Source: Candidatus Bathyarchaeota archaeon (lineage in GTDB: Archaea; Thermoproteota; Bathyarchaeia; Bathyarchaeales; Bathycorpusculaceae). From it: a stretch of 64,000 nt of DNA. Shown piece after piece: positions 18,395-27,606 of this stretch. Under the pieces are notes generated by a model. The model was given only the letters and a program-made list of their open reading frames with translations. It made no database searches and was not told the origin of the DNA. Position numbers and translations under genes: made by a program. The stretch lies in contig JANXDU010000003.1 in the NCBI GenBank assembly GCA_025059195.1, forward strand, positions 1-64,000. The letters run 5' to 3'. Each line of letters starts with the position of its first letter. Position 1 is the stretch's first letter.

Positions 18395-19049
18395 TTGTTA
18401 TGTAAATTTCCTCGGTTTCTTCATCTTGCCATAAGCTTAATCTTTCACTTTGAGCCAGGAAGAGTAGAAGGATGAATGTACGTATGGCTTCAAGCCTTGT
18501 CATACCCTTTATTAGAGTTGAGAATTGGATTATTCCTGAGCCTTTCACCATTCCCGAAAGCGACTTGTAAAGTCTCTCCATTTGAAGCTCGATTTCCATC
18601 AAGTAATAGTCTACTTGCGGAAGGACCTCCGAGGGCGGCGGAAGAATCTGTTCAGGTATAGTTTTCTGCACTTTGAAAGATAGCTCACTTTTTATGACGT
18701 CATCTAAAACCTCCAGTAAATGCCGTATAGTGGTAGACGTTAACTCATGTCTGAGAGGCAGAAACAGCGGGGGAGGCAGAAAATCTTGGGAAGGCTTTGG
18801 CGGGGGCGGAGGTTCTTCAAGCTGCAACAGCAGCTTTGACTTCATAAGGTATATGAGGGCTGAAGAGTCTAAGGCAACTCCCGAAGCCCGAAAATCTATT
18901 TCCCCAGTTTTCTCCATTTCCTCCAAGAAAGTGGTGAGCAGAAAAGCTATGTTAATGTTCCATGGAGTCACCCGTTCAAGCTTGTGGAACTCAAAAAGAA
19001 TGTTCCATGGCGGACGGAGATAAAATGGCTTTTTAATGGCTGAAGCCAT
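18351..19049 (-). CDS. scpA: Kleisin ScpA (SMC complex subunit)
   Basis: This 232-residue kleisin bridges the SMC heads. The N-terminal helix region (WNILFEFHKLERVTPWNINI) and a C-terminal winged-helix segment (GMTRLEAIRTFILLLFLAQS) fit ScpA, and the middle contains a Pro-rich linker. It begins immediately after the SMC stop and overlaps ScpB, so all three subunits are made from one message. Confidence 0.9.
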   Translation of the reverse strand: MASAIKKPFYLRPPWNILFEFHKLERVTPWNINIAFLLTTFLEEMEKTGEIDFRASGVALDSSALIYLMKSKLLLQLEEPPPPPKPSQDFLPPPLFLPLRHELTSTTIRHLLEVLDDVIKSELSFKVQKTIPEQILPPPSEVLPQVDYYLMEIELQMERLYKSLSGMVKGSGIIQFSTLIKGMTRLEAIRTFILLLFLAQSERLSLWQDEETEEIYITIGGLDTARGEGDIQ

Positions 19050-22000
19050 TCAGCTTGGCACCTCGAGAAACTTGGCTGAAACAACATTTGAAACACCGTT
19101 TCGTCCGTAAACTCCATACACTTTCTGTGCCTTGTTAACCATTTCAGCCTTCAGCGTAATAATGATGAACTGGGCTTTCTCGGATTCTTCCAATAGGAGG
19201 TCGGCGAGTTTTGAAACGTGGAAGGGATCTAAGTGGGCGTCCACTTCGTCCATGATATAAAAAGCGGCCGGGGTGAAATCTTTTATGGCAAATAAAAAGG
19301 CCACGGCAGCTACGGAGCGTTCTCCACCGCTGGCACCGCTAACAACTATTGAAGGCTTGTTTGGAAACTGGACAATCATGTCTATGCCACCGACGAAAGG
19401 GTCTTCCGGATTCTCCAGTTTAAGGGTGGCCAGGCCCCCTCCAGTAAGTTTGGAAAAGTATTTTTGCAGGTTTTGGTTTATTTTTTCGAAAGCGTCGAGG
19501 AAGACTTTGCGTTTTTTGCTTTCAATTTCTTCCATGAACTTAATTATTGCCTGCTTTTCTCTTTCGAGCTCGTTCATTCTAAGGGACAATTCCTTGTAAC
19601 GAGCGATTTGCTCAGCGTAATGTGATAACGCAAGCTGGTTTACGGCTTCTATTCTCTCGAACTCGAACTTTAACATTCTCAAAGTGGCTTCAGCTTCTTC
19701 GATCTCTTTTGGTGTTACGTCTAACGGTTTTTCATAGCCGAATTGCTTCAGCTGGTTTTGCCACTGTTCAAGCTGAATTAGGGATGTTTGAATGTTCAGC
19801 TGATACTGGTTCCATAGGCGGTCTGTTTCTTCATATTCGGCGTCAAGTTTACGGAGAACTTTGTCAATCTCGTCTATTTGAGAAGTGAATTTCTGTGCTT
19901 CCTCTTTGGCAGATAAGACAGTTTTGGAAAGTTCGTCGCGGCTTTTTTCTAAATCCGTTAACTCTTGTTTCAGTTTTTCTCTTTCTTGCAGCGCTTCTTC
20001 GACCTCTTTTTCAACCTTTTCGAGTTGTTGTTCAACTTTGGACAGCTGGATTCTAGCGTTTTTGTATCCAGTTCGCAAAACATTATCGTATTGCGACTGA
20101 AGGGTTGAAATTTCAGTTTGGACCGCGCCTAACTTCTGTCTTAAAGTGTTTATCTCTTCCGAGATTTTTTCCCGTTTAGCCTCCATTTCTTGGATGTTTG
20201 CTGGGTCAACCATCCGCCTTAAAACAGCCAATTCGCCTTGGAGTTTACGGGTCTCCCTTTGTATAGCATTTTTCTCCGCTTTGCACGTCCAGATCCTCGC
20301 CTTTTCCGCCTCGATTTCGCTTTCAACTCTTTTAATGTTAGCGTCTATCCGCTTGATGTTTGCCTTCGTCCTTTTTATGCTTCTTTTAACTCTAGCGATT
20401 TCTCTATCAAGCATGGTTATGGCTTCGGACAAACGTGCAATTTCAACCCTAGTTCTATCTATCTCCTCCTCCAAAGAGGCTATGTCGTTTTCCCTTCTCA
20501 AGAGATGCTGCCGCAAAGCGGTGACAGCTTCTTCTAAGCTTTTAATGGCGGTTTCACTGGGAATTATCGCTGAAAAATCTATTGGCGCTCGGTAATAACC
20601 GCTTTCCAAGGCGCCTCCCGGCTCGTATAAATCGCCGTCAACCGTAACCGCTCTATAGCCTTCATTAGATAAAGCCAAAGCGGTCTCGTCCTCCTGAACG
20701 ACCAGCGTGTCGCCGAAGATGAAGTATACGGCAGGCTCGTACTGCTTTGCGCATTTTATGAAGGAAAAAGCGGCGCCGTTAACGCCCTTAACACTTGGGA
20801 TTTTAATAGGCTTCGAGTTAGAGATTCCCTCTAAGGGTATTATTTTTATGCGTCCAAGTTTCATCCTTCGCAAGGTTTCGGCACAAGTGAAGGCGGCGTC
20901 AAAATCCTTTACAACTATGGCGTCCAACCATCCTCCAGCGGCAACTTCAATGGCTTGCTGGTAAGCTTTGTCGATTTTTATTAGGTTACGCAGTCTGCCA
21001 TAAACCCCGGGTATAACGCCTACCTCGCCTAGTTCCTCTATACTTCTTAAAGCTTTTTCCTCAGCGGCGATGGCCTCCGCAAGTTCCCTCTGAGTGGCAA
21101 ACTCCACAACTGCTTCACGGGCTGAATCGGCTATTTTTCCAGCTTCAACCATTTCCCGTTCTATAGCCTCTTTTTGGGCTATTCTCTTTTCAAGCGTGCG
21201 CTCTAAGCTTTTAAGCTGATTTTTCTGTTCTTTCTGAACCCTCCCCAGCTCGGCCATGGACTTTTCAAGTTCACTGAGGGTTGAGGCAAACCGCTCTTTT
21301 CGCTCGTTTAAGTCTTTTAGCCTTCGTTCGCGGATTTTTATGGCTGTCTGGCTTTTGGCTTGTTCAGACCTTAAAAATGCAAGTCTTTTGTAATTTCTGT
21401 CAAGCTGCAATTCTATTTCCCGTATCTTTTTACTATTTTCGCCCAGACTTTCCCAAAGCTGTGCTGCTTCCCGTGCAAGTGCGTCGTGCTCTGCTTGCTT
21501 TGCGTTTATCTCATTTAGTATGCGCTCATATTCCGCCCTTAACTGTCTTATTTTCAAGCGGTTTTCACGGATCTCATTTCTAATGGAGTGGTACTGTTGG
21601 AGATCGTTTTCCCTAATCTTTCTTAGGCTTTCAAGGTTTGTTTTCCCAGAGCTTATTTTCGACGTTAATTCGGTAATTTTAGATTTTAACTCACCTATCC
21701 GCATTTGAACCTCTAAAACTTGAGAACTGCCCTCCTCAACTATTTCTGAGCTTAGTTTCCGCCATTCACTTTCAACTTCTCTACGCTTAAGCCTATATTG
21801 ATCGCGAACGGCCTTAACCCTTTCAAGTCTGCTCCTAATTTTCTCAGCTTGAGCTTTGTCTCGTTCTATTTTCCCTTGAATTTGAGCAATGTCATGGGAA
21901 AGTTTGACAGCTTCAAACCGTTTAATCTCGTTTTTGAGGAAATTGTACCGAAGAAGCTCGTTTCGTTCTCTTTCCAAGTCCTCGACGCGCCTTTGAACTT

Positions 22001-22601
22001 CATCGATTCTCCCCATGGCGGTTCGTATGGAAAGGTCTGCGGCTCGCAGCTTCTCTTCAGCCTCAGCTTTTTCAGCGTCGTATTGAGCTATCCCAACCAA
22101 ATCTTCAATTATTTTTCGCCTTTCAATGGGAGAGACGTCTGCCAACCGAGTTATGGTGCCCTGCAAAATTATGTTTTGGCTTAGGGAGCTTATTCCCGCC
22201 ATAGAAAGGATTTCCATTAGGTATACTCTTGAAATTCTCCTTCCGTTAAGTCTATACACACTTTGGCCATTTCGGTAAACTTCACGGGAAATTGTGACGG
22301 TGGCTGTGTCAACGGGTATGCGTCCATCCGAATTGTCGAATTGTATGACGACTTTAGCCATTTTTGCCTTTTCTAAACCAGCCTTTTCGGAGCCTTGGAA
22401 AATAAGCTTTGCAGCGTTTTCTGCCCTAAGCCTTTTAACACTTAACTCGCCTAAAGCAAAAAGAACCGCGTCAACAATGTTTGTTTTCCCGCTACCATTT
22501 GGCCCCGTAATAGCTGTAAACCCTTTGTCTAAGAGAACCTTAACCGTTTGAGGTCCAAAGGATTTGAAGCCTTTAAGCTCTATTTTTTTGATATAGGGCA
22601 T
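19050..22601 (-). CDS. smc: Chromosome segregation ATPase SMC
   Basis: This 1183-residue protein has the full SMC layout. It has an N-terminal Walker A (GPNGSGKTNIVDAVLFAL), two long coiled-coil arms, a hinge around residues 510-680 (including VIPGVYGRLRNLI and GGALESGYYR) and a C-terminal head with the signature VVSGASGGERSVAAVAF and Walker B FYIMDEVDAHLD. It compacts and segregates the chromosome with ScpA and ScpB encoded directly downstream. A CTTTTATAG element about 70 bases upstream is a candidate promoter. Plus-strand frames inside it are shadows. Confidence 0.97.
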   Translation of the reverse strand: MPYIKKIELKGFKSFGPQTVKVLLDKGFTAITGPNGSGKTNIVDAVLFALGELSVKRLRAENAAKLIFQGSEKAGLEKAKMAKVVIQFDNSDGRIPVDTATVTISREVYRNGQSVYRLNGRRISRVYLMEILSMAGISSLSQNIILQGTITRLADVSPIERRKIIEDLVGIAQYDAEKAEAEEKLRAADLSIRTAMGRIDEVQRRVEDLERERNELLRYNFLKNEIKRFEAVKLSHDIAQIQGKIERDKAQAEKIRSRLERVKAVRDQYRLKRREVESEWRKLSSEIVEEGSSQVLEVQMRIGELKSKITELTSKISSGKTNLESLRKIRENDLQQYHSIRNEIRENRLKIRQLRAEYERILNEINAKQAEHDALAREAAQLWESLGENSKKIREIELQLDRNYKRLAFLRSEQAKSQTAIKIRERRLKDLNERKERFASTLSELEKSMAELGRVQKEQKNQLKSLERTLEKRIAQKEAIEREMVEAGKIADSAREAVVEFATQRELAEAIAAEEKALRSIEELGEVGVIPGVYGRLRNLIKIDKAYQQAIEVAAGGWLDAIVVKDFDAAFTCAETLRRMKLGRIKIIPLEGISNSKPIKIPSVKGVNGAAFSFIKCAKQYEPAVYFIFGDTLVVQEDETALALSNEGYRAVTVDGDLYEPGGALESGYYRAPIDFSAIIPSETAIKSLEEAVTALRQHLLRRENDIASLEEEIDRTRVEIARLSEAITMLDREIARVKRSIKRTKANIKRIDANIKRVESEIEAEKARIWTCKAEKNAIQRETRKLQGELAVLRRMVDPANIQEMEAKREKISEEINTLRQKLGAVQTEISTLQSQYDNVLRTGYKNARIQLSKVEQQLEKVEKEVEEALQEREKLKQELTDLEKSRDELSKTVLSAKEEAQKFTSQIDEIDKVLRKLDAEYEETDRLWNQYQLNIQTSLIQLEQWQNQLKQFGYEKPLDVTPKEIEEAEATLRMLKFEFERIEAVNQLALSHYAEQIARYKELSLRMNELEREKQAIIKFMEEIESKKRKVFLDAFEKINQNLQKYFSKLTGGGLATLKLENPEDPFVGGIDMIVQFPNKPSIVVSGASGGERSVAAVAFLFAIKDFTPAAFYIMDEVDAHLDPFHVSKLADLLLEESEKAQFIIITLKAEMVNKAQKVYGVYGRNGVSNVVSAKFLEVPS

Positions 22602-22719
22602 TAAACCGCGCCCTCACCCCGCACGAAACCATCGATGTGCATTTTGAACTCAGTTCTGTACGATTTCTCTATAAAAGTGTTACATTGACATGTTTTAACG
22701 GTTATGCACTTTAATACGG

Positions 22720-23247
22720 TTATTTCACAACCTTTAACCCATATCTTGTAGCCATTTTCTTGACAAACTCTTTAACAAATCTTTCTTCGCCGCAAACGAG
22801 TAGGCATCCGTCGCTTTGCTCTTCAGATGTAAGGTTTAGCTCTTCAGCTAAAGCCTTTAACATGTTAAGAGGCATTTCATCTGAGGGTTTGATGCGAACC
22901 CAAAGTTGCCCCCTCGGCAATCCCGGGACAAACCTTGAAACACTTTCATCCTCGTCCATTCTTCTGCTGGCTTCCTCCAGTTTCCTAAGCCAATCGTTAA
23001 CATACTCGTCTCCAAACCTTTGCCCTTCTGAGATCAGATAGGCTTCCACGTTGTTTAGGCATTCCTCAATCTTTTGGTTAGTTTCAAGCTTCGAAGGGTC
23101 AGCTCTCAAAACATTGATTAAAGTTCGTGCACACTTTAAATCGTTAAAAACGTTAGAGGGAATATGGGCACCTCTTTTGCGGAGGTCCGTTATCATTTCT
23201 TCGAGGATTTTCCAAATAGTCAAGTAACCCATGCACGGCCCCCTCAT
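22720..23247 (-). CDS. DUF2096-like conserved archaeal protein
   Basis: This protein has 175 residues. The opening GYLTIWKILEEMITDLRKRG, followed by a helical region and a C-terminal alpha/beta half (VPGLPRGQLWVRIKPSDEMP, then LLVCGEERFVKEFVKKMA), resembles the archaeal family called DUF2096. The function of that family is unknown to me. It lies upstream of smc on the same strand with a 118-base gap that contains a candidate smc promoter, so co-transcription is uncertain. An internal ATG at codon 6 could be the true start. Confidence 0.65.
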   Translation of the reverse strand: MRGPCMGYLTIWKILEEMITDLRKRGAHIPSNVFNDLKCARTLINVLRADPSKLETNQKIEECLNNVEAYLISEGQRFGDEYVNDWLRKLEEASRRMDEDESVSRFVPGLPRGQLWVRIKPSDEMPLNMLKALAEELNLTSEEQSDGCLLVCGEERFVKEFVKKMATRYGLKVVK

Positions 23248-23565
23248 TTATTTGGTTGACGTTGTATAAATGGATATCATTAAAGGATTAGGCTATTAGC
23301 GGTGATCAGTGTTGTTAGGGCCTCGCCGGCGGCTATGGGATACCAAAGTTTATGAAAAAGGTTTTTAGCATGACGGGTGGAGACTTTCCGCTGCAAATCC
23401 CTTTTATTTTCAACTATATTTCTCACGAAGGTTTCTTGAGAAGGTACCAGAGAAACTATACTATTTTCAAATCCCTTCGAGAAGACATTTTCTACGATGG
23501 GGAAATCAAATAAGTTATAAGTTAAGTCGACCATAAAGTTAAGCTGACGTATTGGAGCGAGTAAA
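23248..23565. other. Intergenic region with no confident gene
   Basis: Both strands hold short open frames here: minus 23280-23624, which overlaps the next gene, and a 53-codon plus frame near 23353. Neither has a ribosome site or a recognisable motif. The region may contain decayed coding sequence. Promoter-like A/T runs precede the flavin reductase gene. Confidence 0.35.
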
Positions 23566-24138
23566 ATGATGGAACAAATTGTGGTCTTAGGTTTTGCTGG
23601 GAGTCTAAGACGAGGGTCATACAATAAGGGGTTGTTACGCGCTGCCGCTGAGTTGATGCCGAAAAATGCTAAACTAGAAATTTTTGACCTGGAGGGAATT
23701 CCACTTTATAATCAAGACTTTGAGAGTGATATGCCTGCTAGAGTTAAAGAGTTTAAGGAGAAAATAAGGCGGGCTGACGCCATTCTTATTGCAACTCCGG
23801 AATACAACTATTCCTTCCCGGGAGTATTAAAAAATGCTATTGATTGGGCTTCCAGACCTCCGGGGGGCAACGCTTTTGAAGGAAAACCAGTAGCAGTAAT
23901 GAGTGCCTCCATCGGGATGTTGGGAGGTGCTCGCGCTCAGTATCATCTAAGGCAAGTTTTAGTATCCTTAAACATGCACCCAATAAACAAGCCCGAGGTA
24001 ATAGTGCCCTTAGCAGGGGAAAAATTTGACGATAAAGGAAGACTGATTGACGCGAAAACCCGTGATAAGATTCGAGAGTTGTTGGAAAGCCTTATTGAGT
24101 GGACTATAAGGATTAAGGGTTTAGAAGGGAGGCCGTAA
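23566..24138 (+). CDS. NAD(P)H-dependent FMN reductase (flavodoxin-like)
   Basis: This 190-residue flavoprotein of the NADPH-dependent FMN/quinone reductase group has the phosphate-binding loop GSLRRGSYNKGLLRAA, the flavin-contact segment ATPEYNYSFPGVLKNAIDWA and GKPVAVMSASIGMLGGARAQ. It probably transfers hydride to FMN, quinones or metals. As the first gene of the redox island it may help detoxify oxidants. The two adjacent ATGs at the start are both possible. Confidence 0.9.
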   Translation: MMEQIVVLGFAGSLRRGSYNKGLLRAAAELMPKNAKLEIFDLEGIPLYNQDFESDMPARVKEFKEKIRRADAILIATPEYNYSFPGVLKNAIDWASRPPGGNAFEGKPVAVMSASIGMLGGARAQYHLRQVLVSLNMHPINKPEVIVPLAGEKFDDKGRLIDAKTRDKIRELLESLIEWTIRIKGLEGRP

Positions 24139-24571
24139 CCCACAGCTGCAGAATGCTTCGATGGCACCCTCGTAGTCGTTTATACTAAGTTCAATCTCAT
24201 AAAACATCTCGAAAAATTAATCTGGAGGAAAATAGAAATTTATTGAAATTGGATTGTTTGGGGCTATATTTGTCCCAAACCCGTTTTCGAAGTAGAATGG
24301 AACTAGATAAGATTAAAACTGGGGAAATTTTTAAGGTTTTAGCGGTTGAGCTTGCTGCTGAGGATGATATCATAAGCTATATACAAGCAGCATGGTAGCC
24401 GAACTAGCGAAGGGAAAACCCTAGGAGACACTTCAGAGGCTCTCTAGTCAAAATGCGCTGCTTAAGAATAAGAAGCGGAAAAAAGTTTTACAATTCTACA
24501 ACAAAGAGAAGCGAAAAATCGATGATGAAAAGTTAGAGTTTAGTTGCCTATGGAACGGAGTGGTGGAACCT
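24139..24571. other. Gene-poor stretch, possible decayed ferritin-like remnant
   Basis: No intact gene is seen. A 34-codon frame from an ATG at 24297 encodes a helical peptide containing FKVLAVELAAEDDIISYI, which looks like the first helix of a ferritin-like or rubrerythrin domain. It stops at once, and the following 150 bases are broken in all frames. This could be a relic, but the match is weak. Confidence 0.25.
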
Positions 24572-24712
24572 CTATTTTTTAGCCTTTGTTTTTACTGGTT
24601 TCATTGGAACCTCGCAGCAAATCAAGTCGCATTCAGCGCATCCGCATGCTTCATCCACAACAACCACAAGCCCACATTTTTCACACTTGTATTTATCACC
24701 TTTCTTAGCCAA
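24572..24712 (-). CDS. Desulforedoxin-like mini-protein
   Basis: This is a 46-residue reading frame. It starts with TTG at 24712, four bases after a perfect GGAGGTGA. The product reads KYKCEKCGLVVVVDEACG...CDLICCEVPMKPV, which matches desulforedoxin and the N-terminal domain of class I superoxide reductase: a CxxC pair and a CC pair binding one Fe(SCys)4 centre, then a conserved Met. It has an additional Cys-Gly-Cys-x-x-Cys insertion. A CCCTTATATTT TATA element lies about 50 bases upstream. It probably shuttles electrons to the neighbouring rubrerythrin or flavodiiron protein (inference). Confidence 0.82.
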   Translation of the reverse strand: MAKKGDKYKCEKCGLVVVVDEACGCAECDLICCEVPMKPVKTKAKK

Positions 24713-24993
24713 AAATTCACCTCCCACCATTGCTTAATGAGTTAATATTGTTTGAGTTGAAATATAAGGGTTCTGACGTTGCCAAGACCAAATTTGGATG
24801 ATTTAGATAGCTGTATAGGTTAAAGAAAAATGGAGTGAAGTTTCAAAGCATTTTATGTTCAATGTATTGATCTAATGTAGCCCCTCTGAGTTTTTAACAC
24901 ACCGCTGGATTCCCTCAAGCCTACCAAACTGTAAAGGTTCAAAGCCAACACCATGTAAGTCCTTTTCTTTCTTACGCCTTTATTTTGGAAGTT

Positions 24994-25497
24994 CTAGAAC
25001 TTTCTGAACTTCTCTTTTGACGCCCCGCACACTGGGCACCTACCTGGCGCTTCGCTTTCCACAGTATATCCACATACATCGCAGATATAGATTGGGCCGA
25101 GTTTGATATCTTTGCCTCCTTCCACTGCTTGCTTGGCTTTTTGAAACATGCCTGCATGCACTTTTTCTGCTTGAAGCGCCCAATCGGTTGTTTTCTGAGC
25201 CCCCTTCTCCTCTTGAAGTTTTGCTACAGCATTGTACGCTGGATACATTTCATTTACTTCGTAGATTTCGCCGTCTATGGCTACCTGTAGATTATCAGGA
25301 GAGCTACGAATCATGCCCAACACATTGTAATGGTTTGTTGCGTGCACTTGCTCGGCATAAGCTATTGCTCTGAAAAGTCTCGCGACGTTAGGATAACCCT
25401 CTTCCTCAGCCTTCTTAGCAAAAATCATATAGCGCATGTAGGCTTGGCTTTCACCGGCAAAAGCGCTTTTTAAGTTATCCTCAGTCATTTTCCTCAT
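24994..25497 (-). CDS. Rubrerythrin
   Basis: This diiron peroxidase reduces hydrogen peroxide in anaerobes. The N-terminal four-helix domain carries the metal residues in FAGESQAYMRYMIFAKKAEE and AEQVHATNHYNVLG, with further Glu in DGEIYEVNEMYPAY and QAEKVHAGMF. The C-terminal rubredoxin domain has YICDVCGYTVESEAPGRCPV, giving CxxC...CxxC. I prefer the ATG at 25497 (167 residues) over the GTG at 25509. A TTTTTAAGA element lies about 45 bases upstream. It is flanked by desulforedoxin and thioredoxin genes. Confidence 0.94.
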   Translation of the reverse strand: MRKMTEDNLKSAFAGESQAYMRYMIFAKKAEEEGYPNVARLFRAIAYAEQVHATNHYNVLGMIRSSPDNLQVAIDGEIYEVNEMYPAYNAVAKLQEEKGAQKTTDWALQAEKVHAGMFQKAKQAVEGGKDIKLGPIYICDVCGYTVESEAPGRCPVCGASKEKFRKF

Positions 25498-25606
25498 TTT
25501 CACACCCACGCTTTATTCTTATTTCTCTCAAATTTTCTTAAAAATCTTGCATGTGAGTTAGGTTATTTTTATAGGAACTAAATGTGGGCGAGAAAAGGCC
25601 GTGTTT

Positions 25607-25990
25607 TCATACGATATAGCTTCTAAGGTCGGTGCTTTGTCTAAGGCATGTGTGGTGTTTGCTTAAAATTTCATTCAAAGTTTTCCTTAAATCCGTTTCA
25701 GCCATAAATCCCACAATATGCATCAATGGTCTTCCACCGCAAAAGAACATGAGAGTAGGTGTGCTCATAACCCCCAGATTAAGCGCCAACTCCTGGTTCG
25801 ACGGCGACTCCAAAATGTTTAATCTAGTAAATTTAATTTTTCCAGAGTATTCATGGGCTACTTTTTCAAAAATGGGTGTTAACTCTCTACACCATGGGCA
25901 CTGGGCATGCCAAAAATAAACCAACGTTAAAATTTTTGAACGGATGACTTCCTCATCCCAGTTGGCCGGACTTAGATTTATTATTTCCAT
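25607..25990 (-). CDS. Thioredoxin-family protein
   Basis: This 127-residue protein has the thioredoxin fold with the redox pair in WHAQCPWCRELTPIFEKVA and the cis-proline loop VMSTPTLMFFCGG. The active-site sequence CPWC differs from the classic CGPC and points to a specialised reductant. A GGTTTATATAGC element lies just upstream, so the message may be nearly leaderless. It is transcribed divergently from the flavodiiron protein. Confidence 0.92.
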   Translation of the reverse strand: MEIINLSPANWDEEVIRSKILTLVYFWHAQCPWCRELTPIFEKVAHEYSGKIKFTRLNILESPSNQELALNLGVMSTPTLMFFCGGRPLMHIVGFMAETDLRKTLNEILSKHHTCLRQSTDLRSYIV

Positions 25991-26072
25991 AACCAGTACC
26001 TTAGGCTTGAAATTGCTATATAAACCTTAATTGTCCCAAAACTTATGGCAAACAAAACCTTCATATTTTTTC

Positions 26073-26091
26073 AATGTAAATAACTTACATT
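26073..26091. promoter_or_regulatory. Inverted repeat upstream of the flavodiiron gene
   Basis: AATGTAA, five bases, then TTACATT form a perfect inverted repeat between the divergent thioredoxin and flavodiiron genes, 25 bases before the latter's start. The position is that of an operator or an activator site. The binding protein is unknown. Confidence 0.45.
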
Positions 26092-26116
26092 AAGCTTTTT
26101 GGAGAGTGTGGTGAAG

Positions 26117-27304
26117 ATGGTTAAGATAAAAATAAGTGAGGATATATTTTGGGTAGGCATAGTTGACTGGGACGTCAGAGATTTCCACGGTTACTTGACC
26201 GAACATGGAACAACATACAACGCTTATTTAATAGTTGACGAGAAAACGGCGCTAGTAGACACTGTAAAATATCCCTTCCATGAAGAACTGGTTGAAAAAA
26301 TCAACGAGATTATAGGCCTAGAACAACTTGACTATATCGTCATAAACCATGTCGAAATGGACCATTCAAGTGCCTTGCCTTATATAATCAAAGAAGCGAA
26401 AAACGCAAAGATAGTGGCCTCAAAGAAAGGCAAAGAGAGTTTAACTAAACACTACGGTGAAAACCTAGCCATAGAGGCAGTTAAAACAGGTGACCGCTTA
26501 AAGCTTGGAAAGAGAACCCTAACGTTTATCGAAGCGCCCATGCTTCATTGGCCTGACAGCATGTTCACCTACGTTGTTGAAGACGCTATTTTAATGCCCA
26601 ACGACGCCTTTGGTCAGCACCTCGCCACCTCGGCTCGCTTTGACGATGAAGTTGATGAAGCGTTGCTAATGAGGGAGGCGGCAAAGTATTACGCTAACAT
26701 TCTCATGCCCCTCTCAGAACTGGTCAAAAGTAAAATTCAAGAGATCATTGACATGAAAATTCCCATAAGAATCATTGCACCCAGCCATGGGGTTATTTGG
26801 CGTTCTAATCCCGTGAAAATTGTTGAGGCCTACAGAAGATGGAGTGAAGGTGTTCCTAAAGACAAGGCTGTGATAGTTTATGACAGCATGTGGGGAAGCA
26901 CGGCAATGATGGCTAGAGCCATAGCTGACGGGATAGCAAGCCAAGGGGTAGAAGTTAAATTCTTCAAATTGCGAGAATCCGATGTTACAGAAATTGTAAC
27001 TGAAATTCTGGAAGCTAAGGCTGTTGTAGTAGGCTCTCCAACTCTTAATAACTCTATGTTTCCAGCAGTAAGCGCCTTCCTAACTTACGTAACAGGATTA
27101 AAACCAAAAGGAAAACTTTGGGCCTTTTTTGGTTCCTATGGATGGGGAGGTGGAGCAGTAAAGCAGATGATGGAAATTACTAAAAAAGCCGGCTTTGAAG
27201 TTTACGAATCGCCGCTGGAGGTTCGCTATGTGCCAACAAGCAGCGAAATAAAGGAGTGTTTAAACTTTGGCAGAAGCATCGCCCAAAAAATGAAATCGTA
27301 TTAA
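26117..27304 (+). CDS. fprA: Flavodiiron protein (A-type flavoprotein)
   Basis: This enzyme reduces oxygen to water or nitric oxide to N2O. The N-terminal metallo-beta-lactamase-like diiron domain has the ligand string VINHVEMDHSSALPY and further His in LHWPDSMFTY and APSHGVIW. The C-terminal flavodoxin domain begins at about residue 245 with IVYDSMWGSTAMMARAIADG. From the ATG at 26117 there are 395 residues, the usual length. The frame could extend to a TTG at 26099. It is central to the oxygen-defence island. Confidence 0.95.
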   Translation: MVKIKISEDIFWVGIVDWDVRDFHGYLTEHGTTYNAYLIVDEKTALVDTVKYPFHEELVEKINEIIGLEQLDYIVINHVEMDHSSALPYIIKEAKNAKIVASKKGKESLTKHYGENLAIEAVKTGDRLKLGKRTLTFIEAPMLHWPDSMFTYVVEDAILMPNDAFGQHLATSARFDDEVDEALLMREAAKYYANILMPLSELVKSKIQEIIDMKIPIRIIAPSHGVIWRSNPVKIVEAYRRWSEGVPKDKAVIVYDSMWGSTAMMARAIADGIASQGVEVKFFKLRESDVTEIVTEILEAKAVVVGSPTLNNSMFPAVSAFLTYVTGLKPKGKLWAFFGSYGWGGGAVKQMMEITKKAGFEVYESPLEVRYVPTSSEIKECLNFGRSIAQKMKSY

Positions 27305-27606
27305 GTTTGCAGCCTAACCGCCTCATTACACCTTTTCAACGAATATTTAACCCTAATAGTTTCAGGTTTGTATTCTCTAAAACTTTCAATTGCAAAACTT
27401 ACGTCCGTTGTAAATTTTTGTAGTTCGTAGATGAAATCTTCAAGGTAGTCATATACCCCACAGCTACTGCAGAACGAACCTTCAAAATCCAAGATAAGCT
27501 CTTTTCCGCTTAACCTAACCAGTTTTGCCCTTGCTTCCGGACTTCTATATTTGTTGTATTCATCTATAGCCTTAACAACGGAGTCCTTGAGAGATTTTGA
27601 TTTCAT
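27301..27606 (-). CDS. Small CxxC-containing protein of unknown function
   Basis: This 101-residue protein has a helical N-terminus, then LSGKELILDFEGSFCSSCGV with a CxxC pair, then a helical segment ending in basic strands. It overlaps the flavodiiron stop by four bases in convergent orientation. Upstream, TTTTTAAATATCC about 30 bases before the ATG is a good TATA box. Location in the redox island suggests a metal- or thiol-linked role, which is inference only. Confidence 0.65.
   Translation of the reverse strand: MKSKSLKDSVVKAIDEYNKYRSPEARAKLVRLSGKELILDFEGSFCSSCGVYDYLEDFIYELQKFTTDVSFAIESFREYKPETIRVKYSLKRCNEAVRLQT

Noticed and set aside
20146-20595. Plus-strand frames inside smc, and similar ones at 19273, 20238, 21281 and 21798
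   Set aside because: They lie opposite the continuous SMC coiled coil and have no start signals or motifs.
23280-23624. Minus-strand 114-codon frame overlapping the FMN reductase start
   Set aside because: Its first part is opposite a good flavoprotein start, it has no ribosome site and no motif is recognised.
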